From assembly GCA_965205255.1 (NCBI GenBank), contig OZ242051.1, positions 3,162,001 to 3,226,000 of the forward strand: a stretch of 64,000 nt of DNA. The letters are read 5' to 3'. Below the pieces are notes generated by a model. That model was given only the letters and a program-made list of their open reading frames with translations, searched no databases and was not told the DNA's origin. The translations under genes were made by a program, and so were the position numbers. Source of the DNA: G965205255 sp965205255. GTDB lineage: Bacteria > Pseudomonadota > Gammaproteobacteria > Pseudomonadales > Endozoicomonadaceae. Positions 40,332 to 47,910 of this stretch are shown here, one piece after another; within the stretch, counting starts at the first letter, position 1; each line of letters starts with the position of its first letter.

Positions 40332-41567
40332 ATGGATATTTTAATCGTAGATGACGCAAGAGATCAACGTCTTATTTTGTCAAAGGTGTTGGAAAAACAA
40401 GGGCACAACATTCACTTGGCTGAAAATGGTTACCAAGCATTAACGCTACTGGAGTCTCACAATAAAATCCAACTTGTGATTAGTGACTGGATGATGCCTG
40501 AGATGGATGGTGTGGAACTTTGTCGGCAGATCAGATCCCGTAACTTATCACGCTATATCTATTTTTTAATGCTAACAGGTAAAACTGATGATGATGCTGT
40601 CATCCACGGTATGGGCGTTGGGGCTGATGATTTTCTTACAAAGCCAATTAACTTCAAAGAGTTGAAAGCCAGATTAAAAGCTGGAAAGAGGGTTGTGGAG
40701 CTTGAGAAAAGTTTGGCTGCAAGCAACCGAAAAATACGAGAAGCTCTCGATACTGTTGAAACTGATTTGAAATCGGCAGCAGATACATTAACCAACCTGC
40801 TTCCTCAGCCTTCGCGACTTCATCAAACGTTATTTGACTGGAGGTTTCAACCTAGCAAAATTTTAGGCGGTGATATGCTGGGCTATCAGGTCTTGGATGC
40901 TGAACATATCGCTTTTTACCAAGTAGATGTTTCTGGTCACGGAGTGCCTTCGGCATTGTTTTCTTTTTCCTTAAATCACCTGTTGTCAGATGTAAACCCT
41001 AGCACTTCAGTGTTGCTGTCCCAAAAGGCAGGGAGCTCAGATTTGATTATCAGGTCGCCAGAAAAGGTAGTGTCAATACTTAATGAGCGGTTTCAAATGA
41101 CAACATCGAATACGATGTATTTTACAATGGTATACGGCATTTTGCATTCACCTTCAGGAAAAGTTTCACTTACATATGCAGGGCACCCTCCATCACTGGT
41201 GATAACTTCAGCAGGAGAGATCTCTCCGGTAAATGGTGCTGGAGCACCCGTGGGTATGGTGCCTGATTTTCCTTATGAATGTGAATATTTCACATTAAAT
41301 CAAGGAGATAGTTTGCTCTGTTATACTGATGGCGTAACAGAATGCATGAATAGTAAATGTGAGTTTTTTGGAACAAATAAGCTAGTAGAGACAATAAAGC
41401 CCTGCTATAAGTATTCACCAAATTTTCTGCTAGACAGTGTGATGGATTCTTTACATACATGGCAAAATAGTGATACCTTCAACGACGATGTTTCGTGTAT
41501 GCTTTTAAAAATAGACAATGATAAAAAGATCATCACTCATAATCTAGGAGCAGCTAATGAGCTTTGA
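40332..41567 (+). CDS. Response regulator with PP2C (SpoIIE/RsbU-type) phosphatase domain (411 aa)
   Basis: The receiver domain (about 1-120) has the acidic pair D7-D8, phosphoacceptor D52 in ISDWMMPEMDG, T82 and K104. A coiled linker (about 120-150) leads to a PP2C-type serine phosphatase domain with GGDMLGYQ, DVSGHGVPSALFS and LCYTDGVTE, the metal-binding Asp motifs of the SpoIIE group. Inference: phosphorylation of the receiver switches the phosphatase, which dephosphorylates the STAS protein encoded next. The sensor kinase is not in the window. The next gene overlaps the stop by 11 bases, so translation is coupled. It resembles the response regulator of HsbR/CrsR-type systems but without their fused kinase domain, which is separate here. 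Confidence 0.92.
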   Translation: MDILIVDDARDQRLILSKVLEKQGHNIHLAENGYQALTLLESHNKIQLVISDWMMPEMDGVELCRQIRSRNLSRYIYFLMLTGKTDDDAVIHGMGVGADDFLTKPINFKELKARLKAGKRVVELEKSLAASNRKIREALDTVETDLKSAADTLTNLLPQPSRLHQTLFDWRFQPSKILGGDMLGYQVLDAEHIAFYQVDVSGHGVPSALFSFSLNHLLSDVNPSTSVLLSQKAGSSDLIIRSPEKVVSILNERFQMTTSNTMYFTMVYGILHSPSGKVSLTYAGHPPSLVITSAGEISPVNGAGAPVGMVPDFPYECEYFTLNQGDSLLCYTDGVTECMNSKCEFFGTNKLVETIKPCYKYSPNFLLDSVMDSLHTWQNSDTFNDDVSCMLLKIDNDKKIITHNLGAANEL

Positions 41568-41895
41568 ATATCGCAAAGAGAATATTTTTGCTGTGGTTAC
41601 GTTGGATGAAAATCGTCTAGATGCTAGTCAGGCAAACGCTTTTAGGGATTATATGCTGAGCCTGATTGATAGCGGTGAACATAATATAGTTCTTGATCTT
41701 TCTCATGTCAGCTTTATGGACAGCAGTGGATTGGGTGCGGTGGTGGCTGTAAGAAAGCAGTTAATGAGCGATAATGAAAACACTATGCACTTGGCTTGCC
41801 CGCAACCGGCGGTGAGTGACTTACTGAACCTGACATGTATGGATAAAGTTTTTTCTATCTATCCATCTGTTAATGATGCTATTCAGACAGGTTAA
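41557..41895 (+). CDS. STAS-domain anti-sigma factor antagonist (112 aa)
   Basis: Single STAS domain of SpoIIAA/RsbV type. The phosphorylatable serine lies in DSSGLG (55-60), preceded by the beta strand IVLDLSHVSFM. It starts at ATG 41557 with AGGAG seven bases upstream, inside the end of the phosphatase gene. In partner-switching systems the unphosphorylated form binds the anti-sigma kinase and releases its target. The kinase gene follows immediately. Confidence 0.92.
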   Translation: MSFEYRKENIFAVVTLDENRLDASQANAFRDYMLSLIDSGEHNIVLDLSHVSFMDSSGLGAVVAVRKQLMSDNENTMHLACPQPAVSDLLNLTCMDKVFSIYPSVNDAIQTG

Positions 41896-41899
41896 TCAT

Positions 41900-42352
41900 A
41901 TGTCTGAACAACCAACACAGTCTATACAGTTATCCATAGACAGCCAGTTTAAGCATACAGTCTTAGTCGCTAGGGCTATCAGAGGAATTTGTGCAACTAC
42001 TTCTTTATCTCAAACAGAGATTAACCGGATTGAGCTCTGTGTCGTGGAAGTACTAAACAACGTCATTGAACATGCATATGGACACAAGTCGGGTCATAAA
42101 ATAGAGGTGGATATATTGATTGTTCACAATGATAGGATTAATATCACCATAACAGACTATGGAAAAAAGATAACAGAGCCACTGGAAAATTTAACAGCAC
42201 CTTTTGATGACGTGATTCCAGATAATCCCGATACTTGGGCTTGTAGGGGTCGAGGCTTGTCTATTGTTGAGCAAATTATGGATGGGGTCGATTATCAGGC
42301 AGAGGGTAACAGCAACAGGTTTTCTATGTACTTTCGTTTTGCAGGTTCTTGA
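41900..42352 (+). CDS. RsbW/SpoIIAB-type anti-sigma serine kinase (150 aa)
   Basis: GHKL ATPase of the HATPase_c_2 type: N box EVLNNVIEHAYG, G1-like box ITDYGKKI and G2-like box CRGRGLSIVEQIMDG. I chose ATG 41900 (MSEQPTQS), which follows the STAS stop by 4 bases and has GACAGG upstream. An in-frame ATG at 41873 would add nine residues and overlap the previous gene. The expected role is phosphorylating the STAS protein and sequestering a sigma factor or other target; no sigma gene is adjacent. It completes a three-gene switch. Confidence 0.88.
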   Translation: MSEQPTQSIQLSIDSQFKHTVLVARAIRGICATTSLSQTEINRIELCVVEVLNNVIEHAYGHKSGHKIEVDILIVHNDRINITITDYGKKITEPLENLTAPFDDVIPDNPDTWACRGRGLSIVEQIMDGVDYQAEGNSNRFSMYFRFAGS

Positions 42353-42427
42353 TTTTGTCGGAAGTGCTTTACGTGTAAAAAATATAACAAAATAGATTAT
42401 TTTTAATCCTTTATCTTGCAATACTTC

Positions 42428-42572
42428 GGACAGTTTTTGTACAGTAGCTTCAGGGGCTGTAGCGTTATAGGGTATCTAATTACCAGTCGGCGTTGACCCT
42501 AACTTGCCATTAAATACCAACCTTACAGTATAGGTCTTACCACACGAGTATTAACCTTTATAAAAACTGTCC
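42428..42572. repeat. Possible small element with 11-bp inverted repeats
   Basis: GGACAGTTTTT (42428-42438) and AAAAACTGTCC (42562-42572) are a perfect inverted pair. The extended form TTCGGACAGTTTTT also occurs (as its complement) near 63457-63469, beside a transposase-like fragment. No coding capacity. Also the only notable content between the kinase gene and the HINT gene. Confidence 0.4.
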
Positions 42573-42620
42573 ACAGTATTGTTAGTATTAAAGAGTTTAA
42601 ATAAACCTTAATAGCTAGTT

Positions 42621-43919
42621 TCACCATTGCCCCGATAAACTTATGTTTCGACGAAACAACCTGTCAACCATGTTTAATGGTGGCAGTTTAAAAGAGCCTT
42701 CACCAGTTCCTGTGTATTTCCATGGAATACCAGTCTCATCATATGATATTCCATGGATATATCTGCTGGAAAGATAAGTACCTTCATGTACTCTTCTACC
42801 ATTATATACATTGTAAATTATTCCCGGACCAATAAATTTACCATTTTCCCATACTCCTTCATATATTTTTTGGCCTGTATTTTTGTGATATTTGATTCCT
42901 AAACCATGTTCTAAACCATTTTTCAACTCTCCCTCGTACACTTGGAGGGGGTTTTTTTCAGTATGTCTGTGCATATGCCTACTTAGATTGGTTTTTTGGG
43001 CAGTTCTGAAACTGCATCCTGAAAAATTACACGCAAAGAGTTTTTCTTTAGTATGCACACGCATATGGATCTTTAATTTTGATGAGCTCTTAAAATTTTT
43101 TCCGCACGTTTCGCATGTGTGACATATGTTATGCACCATGATCTGTCCTTTTCCTACAAAATATCTGTGCCTTTGATATATCTCCAAATTATACACCTCT
43201 ACAGGGATTCCCTTCACTCCATAACTCACCCCGCAGTGACTGTATCTGTTACCTTTACAGAGCAGGTGAATCTTATGGCCTGTGGCACTGATTAAGTTAT
43301 CTTTGGTTGACAAATTCTGTATAGGGACAAAAGCTTTATAATTTTCTGCATAAAACCTATGATTAGGGGTTGCTGAGACTCTGCTGATTTTTTCCGTTTT
43401 GGAATCTTTGAACTGATAGGTTCTTACTTTTAGTACATGTCGCGCAAACAAGGAGATGGCGGGGCTTTGATTACTCCTGTTAATATCAAGGTGGGTGGTA
43501 TTCACTGTAGTGGGTTTAATTCCGGTAATATAGCCATGAACATTGTTAATCCCAAACTCTTTAATTGTTACTGAAATTAGACCTTGTTTCTGTTGTTCCT
43601 GCAGCCATTGGCTGACCATGGTTTTGGGGCGAAGCAAATTCATATGCTCTGTGCAGCGCAGTACGGTTACTCCATGGTCATTATTGTCTTTCTTGCATTC
43701 TGGAATAGTTTTATCAGAGTACGAATTCTTATAAGGAAAATCGTCATAATAAACAAAGTCTACCTCTTCCCAAGTCTTAGGTGTAATGGGCTGGTTATCA
43801 TAGCTCGGCAAAGGAACCATGGCTGAGGCTGGATTGACTAAACTAGCAGCTTGTACATAAACAATGGTATTTAAAGCCAGCGTGATTGCTAGTGTCAGAG
43901 GAATTTTGGTGATTATCAT
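42621..43919 (-). CDS. Secreted HINT - C2H2 zinc finger - MORN protein (432 aa)
   Basis: Order of parts: Sec signal peptide (1-24, cleavage after YVQA); a region with Cys75 and Cys89; a HINT (Hedgehog/intein) domain whose TxxH block is VSATPNHRF (181-189) and whose C-terminal block is VEVYNLEIYQRHRYFVGKG through MVHNIC (240-266). Two C2H2 zinc fingers follow: C269/C272/H285/H289 and C297/C302/H315/H319, joined by a TKEKLFA linker like the eukaryotic TGEKPF linker. Then come about three MORN-like repeats (YEG at 328, 353; HEG at 378) and a short basic tail. In polymorphic toxins a HINT domain ending in VHN precedes the released effector, so cleavage would free the zinc-finger-MORN part. Target unknown; a host-directed DNA-binding effector is inference. 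Confidence 0.85.
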   Translation of the reverse strand: MIITKIPLTLAITLALNTIVYVQAASLVNPASAMVPLPSYDNQPITPKTWEEVDFVYYDDFPYKNSYSDKTIPECKKDNNDHGVTVLRCTEHMNLLRPKTMVSQWLQEQQKQGLISVTIKEFGINNVHGYITGIKPTTVNTTHLDINRSNQSPAISLFARHVLKVRTYQFKDSKTEKISRVSATPNHRFYAENYKAFVPIQNLSTKDNLISATGHKIHLLCKGNRYSHCGVSYGVKGIPVEVYNLEIYQRHRYFVGKGQIMVHNICHTCETCGKNFKSSSKLKIHMRVHTKEKLFACNFSGCSFRTAQKTNLSRHMHRHTEKNPLQVYEGELKNGLEHGLGIKYHKNTGQKIYEGVWENGKFIGPGIIYNVYNGRRVHEGTYLSSRYIHGISYDETGIPWKYTGTGEGSFKLPPLNMVDRLFRRNISLSGQW

Positions 43920-44003
43920 AGGGAGTTACTTGTTTGTTGATGTCGTTTAATGACTCTGTTGTAAAAAACAATTTGAGGTAAGCTTATTTCAGAACCTTCT
44001 ATC

Positions 44004-44103
44004 AGAAGTGAACCCAATTGTTTAGACAGTATTCTGAAAAGTTAAGATCCTTTTTTAACCAAAGCTAACTGTTTGATGTGAACAATTTTTAGGGTCCACT
44101 TCT
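44004..44103. mobile_element. MITE-like internally deleted IS (about 100 bp)
   Basis: The left end AGAAGTGAACCC-AATTGTT (44004-44022) and the reverse complement of the right end, AGAAGTGGACCCTAAAAATTGTT, are inverted repeats with TG...CA termini typical of IS3-family ends. The left end is an exact 24-base match, inverted, to 55788-55811 next to an IS3 transposase remnant. No coding sequence. Confidence 0.55.
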
Positions 44104-44144
44104 CTTTATGCTTTTCGTGCAAAATCATTGGCACTTTGATATGG

Positions 44145-45272
44145 CTATTTTATGGCTGAGTTTTTTTTACCTGAATATTCTGCCACACACTCCATAGCTT
44201 TAACTCCTTCTGGCCATTCAACCTTCGTAACCGGAAAGGCTATATCCGCACCATGTTTATGAATAATATTTATAATCTCCAAATATATTTTTTCTTGGAT
44301 AGCCAACCATTTAATCCAATCTGTTGTTTTGGTAAAGCAGTAAAGCTGGCAGTCCAAAGATGAGTGACTAAAATTATTGAAGTATATGAAGGTTGTGCGT
44401 TTTTTATCAATATCTGGATGATTTTTGATAAACTCTCTTATTGCTTTCAGCAAGGTTTCAAGCTTGCCGCTATCTTCATACCGAATGCCTATGGTTGTCT
44501 TTATACGTCGATTTTCCATTCTGCCAGGATTTTCTATCGCCATGCTGACAAACATTGAGTTAGGGACATACAAGGGACGACGATCAAAAGTTCGAATGCG
44601 TGTTTGTCGCCAGCCTATGTATTCAACCGTACCTTCAATAGGCTTGCCGGGTGCGCGAATCCACTCACCAACTTTAAAAGGTGCATCGGTGTAGATCATT
44701 AATCCACCAAAAAAGTTTGCCAGTAGATCCTTGGCTGCAAAACTAACGGCAAGACCACCAATGCCACCAAAGGCTAAAAGACCGGAAATACTGTAGCCAA
44801 TGGTTTGCATGATGGTCAGCAAAGAAAGAATAGAGATAATGATTCTGGCTAATTTTCCAATAGCAATTATTGTTGTGGGATCTTTGATTTTTTTGGAGTC
44901 TGTAAGTGTGAGAGCAAGCTTTTCTAATCTGCTGATGAAACGTAACAAAAACCAAGTAGCTATCAATATATAAAATGAGCTTATAAAATGTGGTACCCAG
45001 TTTTTGCTAGTTATTATTTTCTGTGACTCTAAAAGATGAACTAATAAAAAAACGCCGGTTATCCAAATAATCAGCTTTGCGGGAGCGATTGATGCCCCGA
45101 TAAAGGATTCATCCCAGATATTATGTGTAGTTATTGATTTTGCATATAGCTTTCTTAATATCAAGCTGACCAAAAAGTAAGCCAAAAAAGTTATTACGAC
45201 AATACTACAAGCTGGATAAAACCAATCCTTACCATTGTGAATAAATTCCATCATTTCAGCAAAGATGCTCAT
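44145..45272 (-). CDS. MscS-family mechanosensitive channel (375 aa)
   Basis: Inner-membrane small-conductance channel. There are several N-terminal membrane helices (about residues 17-40, 60-80 and 88-110), then further helices ending in the pore-lining segment GGIGGLAVSFAAKDLLANFF and the MscS beta domain (EWIRAPGKPIEGTVEYIGWRQTRIRT; VPNSMFV). Length and topology fit the YnaI/YbdG-type subgroup better than minimal MscS (286 aa). The start overlaps the nagZ stop as ATGA (45269-45272), so the two are translationally coupled. Likely role: pressure release on osmotic downshock. Confidence 0.9.
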   Translation of the reverse strand: MSIFAEMMEFIHNGKDWFYPACSIVVITFLAYFLVSLILRKLYAKSITTHNIWDESFIGASIAPAKLIIWITGVFLLVHLLESQKIITSKNWVPHFISSFYILIATWFLLRFISRLEKLALTLTDSKKIKDPTTIIAIGKLARIIISILSLLTIMQTIGYSISGLLAFGGIGGLAVSFAAKDLLANFFGGLMIYTDAPFKVGEWIRAPGKPIEGTVEYIGWRQTRIRTFDRRPLYVPNSMFVSMAIENPGRMENRRIKTTIGIRYEDSGKLETLLKAIREFIKNHPDIDKKRTTFIYFNNFSHSSLDCQLYCFTKTTDWIKWLAIQEKIYLEIINIIHKHGADIAFPVTKVEWPEGVKAMECVAEYSGKKNSAIK

Positions 45273-46330
45273 ATAAGCAGTCCTTCAGTCGTAGTTGTTT
45301 TAACAAGACCAAGCTTAGTTAATTGTTTTTGCAATGCTAATCGCCGAGCCTCTGAAACCGTTTCTGAAGGTATTAAGTTTTTCAGGGTTTCAAGCCTTGC
45401 TGATTTATCAGCAGGGATTTTGTATTGTTTTAGCCATTGTAATACTTCTTTTGCACCTTGGCGGTTATTGCATACCAGTAACATATCACAACCTGCATTC
45501 AATGCACGTTCAGCTCTTTGGGAAAAACCTCCAGCCACTGATGCGGCCGCCATGTTTAAGCAGTCAGAGAACAGGACTCCTTGAAAATTCAGTGTATTGC
45601 GTAACACTTTTCGTAACCAGTAATCAGAAAAGCCTGCAGGTTCACAGCTGACCATAGTATAAACAATATGCGATGGCATTAATCCACTAATTTTTTTATT
45701 TATGGCTGAAATAAAGGGCTTAAGATCCTCGTCAATTTCATTTATGGATCTGTTATCCTTGGGTAGGCTGATATGTGTGTCATCACTGACACCCCCATGA
45801 CCGGGGAAATGCTTACCAACCGCATGAATGCCAGTGGCAGTCAGGCCTTTAATGTATTGGGAGGTTAAGGCAATAACCATTTCGGAGGTTGTGCCGAAAC
45901 AGCGGCTTTTCAGCATGTTGTTGTTTTGTCGGTTGATATCCAATACCGGAGCTAGGTTGATATCAATAAGGTGTTGCTTTAACTCAGAGCCTGTTGAAAG
46001 ACCAATTTCAAAAGCAATTTGTTCTGCCTTGTCTGGTTGCTTGTTATATAAACAGCTTAAGCTGGACATCTCTGGCAGTGTAATAAATTTTTCACCTTTA
46101 AAGCGTTGTACACGCCCGCCTTCCTGGTCAACTGCAATAAGTATTTTTGGTTTGATAGTACGTATGGCTGATGTGAGCTCAAAAAGCTGGTGGCTACTTT
46201 CAAAATTACGTGAAAATAAAATAATGCCACCTACTTGTGGCTCGGCAATCAATGATTTTTCTTCATTCGTTAATGTTAGTCCTTCGAGGTCAAACATTAA
46301 TACGCCATGCTGAGTTGAAGTGAGCTCCAC
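45269..46330 (-). CDS. nagZ: Beta-N-acetylhexosaminidase NagZ (353 aa)
   Basis: Cytosolic glycoside hydrolase family 3 enzyme that removes GlcNAc from 1,6-anhydro-muropeptides during cell-wall recycling. Visible signatures: AVDQEGGRVQRF near the N-terminus, KHFPGHGGVSDDTHISLP (the loop with the catalytic His) and FSDCLNMAA containing the Asp nucleophile. Close to the E. coli length (341 aa). The start codon is GTG (46328-46330) with AAGGA seven bases upstream. The 4-base overlap with the channel gene suggests an operon. Confidence 0.95.
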   Translation of the reverse strand: MELTSTQHGVLMFDLEGLTLTNEEKSLIAEPQVGGIILFSRNFESSHQLFELTSAIRTIKPKILIAVDQEGGRVQRFKGEKFITLPEMSSLSCLYNKQPDKAEQIAFEIGLSTGSELKQHLIDINLAPVLDINRQNNNMLKSRCFGTTSEMVIALTSQYIKGLTATGIHAVGKHFPGHGGVSDDTHISLPKDNRSINEIDEDLKPFISAINKKISGLMPSHIVYTMVSCEPAGFSDYWLRKVLRNTLNFQGVLFSDCLNMAAASVAGGFSQRAERALNAGCDMLLVCNNRQGAKEVLQWLKQYKIPADKSARLETLKNLIPSETVSEARRLALQKQLTKLGLVKTTTTEGLLI

Positions 46331-46515
46331 AAATTTTTCCTTCTTCTTTCTTAACCTATCAATATAATAAGGGTTTACCGGTTGTTTTGGTACTGTTTTA
46401 ACTTTGGCAGTTTGATTGCTTGTATGTTGATTTAAAAAATCTGTAACCCTAGGGTCATTATTCGATCATAACCGGCATATGATTTGCTCCACAGATCTCC
46501 TGACAGTACGTTTGG

Positions 46516-47907
46516 TCACCCCAGATATTGAATAATTTCCTCAGCTGCTGTTCTTCCGTCGGCTATGGCTGTTACCACCAGATCAGAACCTCGCACCATA
46601 TCTCCACCAGTAAATACTTTAGGATTACTGGTTTGGGACGTATATGTATCGTGATTATTTAGCTTAATTCTTCCATTATCAAGAAAGTTTATATTGTTAT
46701 CAGCAAGCCAGTGGTCGGGGCTGGCTTGAAAACCGAAGGCAACTATAACTGCATCAGCTTGTATTGTCTGATCCTGCCGAGTCTTTTTATGAATGAATGT
46801 GATGTCTATTTTATTGTGAGTGGTGGGTGTAAAAGCCACAGGTTGAAGATTGAATAAAAAGTTAACACCTTCCTCCTTGGCATTCATTACTTCAGCTTGA
46901 GATCCTGGCATGTCAGTTTCCGTTTGACGATATACACAGGTCACCTTACTTGATCCTTGACGTATTGCAGTGCGGTTACAATCCATCGCTGTATCACCTC
47001 CGCCTAATACGATAACATCGAGTCCTTTCAAACACTGGTATTGTGCCAAAGTGGGTGAAATGCCATGAATATAACATGTGTTACCAATGAGATAAGGTAA
47101 TGCACTGTATATATTGGAACTATCTTCACCTGGAATGTTTCCCTTCACTGGTTTGTAAGCACCAAGACCCATGAAAACAGCATCAAAGTCATTGATTATT
47201 TCATTTAAATGAATGTCTTTACCCACTTCAGTGTTTAACTGAAATTCTACACCCATTTCAGTAAAAATGGCCTGACGTCTTCTGATTACTGATTTTTCCA
47301 GTTTAAATTCAGGAATTCCAAACGTAAGTAAGCCGCCAATCTCTGGATAACGATCGAATACCACAGGTGTGTAGCCATGACGAACGAGAACATCTGCGCA
47401 GGCAAGTCCGGCAGGCCCGGCACCGATTACAGCAACTTTCTTATCCGTTCTTTTAATGGCTGATACACTTGGTTTCCACCCCATTTGAAAGGCCGTTTCT
47501 GTAATATGTTTTTCTATTGCACCAATAGTTACAGCACCATATTCATCATTCAATGTACACGAGCCTTCGCATAGCCTGTCTTGAGGACAAATGCGTCCGC
47601 AGACTTCTGGAAGAGAGTTTGTTTGATGGCACAGCTCGGCAGCTTCAATAATTTTTCCCTGATTTACCAGAGTTAACCAATCAGGAATATAGTTATGAAC
47701 AGGACACTTCCATTCACAATATGGATTTCCACAGTCTATGCAACGATGTGCTTGTTCCTGAGCCTGTGAGCTATTGTATTCCTGATAGATTTCATCAAAT
47801 GATGTCTGTCGGTCAGTGATATTTTTTTTTGCTGTCATTAAACGGCTAATATTTACAAATTGAAAGTCATCCTGTAACGGTTTTAAAGATAGTTTTGGTT
47901 GTTTCAT
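46516..47907 (-). CDS. gltD: Glutamate synthase (NADPH) small subunit (463 aa)
   Basis: Supplies electrons from NADPH through FAD to the large subunit. The N-terminal cysteine clusters for 4Fe-4S centres are CIDCGNPYCEWKCP and CGRICPQDRLCEGSC. An FAD Rossmann motif is at AVIGAGPAGLACA and an NADPH motif at VIVLGGGDTAMDC. ATG at 47905-47907 with GGAG seven bases upstream, starting 3 bases after the gltB stop, so cotranscribed with it. In E. coli gltD also follows gltB. Confidence 0.97.
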   Translation of the reverse strand: MKQPKLSLKPLQDDFQFVNISRLMTAKKNITDRQTSFDEIYQEYNSSQAQEQAHRCIDCGNPYCEWKCPVHNYIPDWLTLVNQGKIIEAAELCHQTNSLPEVCGRICPQDRLCEGSCTLNDEYGAVTIGAIEKHITETAFQMGWKPSVSAIKRTDKKVAVIGAGPAGLACADVLVRHGYTPVVFDRYPEIGGLLTFGIPEFKLEKSVIRRRQAIFTEMGVEFQLNTEVGKDIHLNEIINDFDAVFMGLGAYKPVKGNIPGEDSSNIYSALPYLIGNTCYIHGISPTLAQYQCLKGLDVIVLGGGDTAMDCNRTAIRQGSSKVTCVYRQTETDMPGSQAEVMNAKEEGVNFLFNLQPVAFTPTTHNKIDITFIHKKTRQDQTIQADAVIVAFGFQASPDHWLADNNINFLDNGRIKLNNHDTYTSQTSNPKVFTGGDMVRGSDLVVTAIADGRTAAEEIIQYLG

Positions 47908-47910
47908 GTT

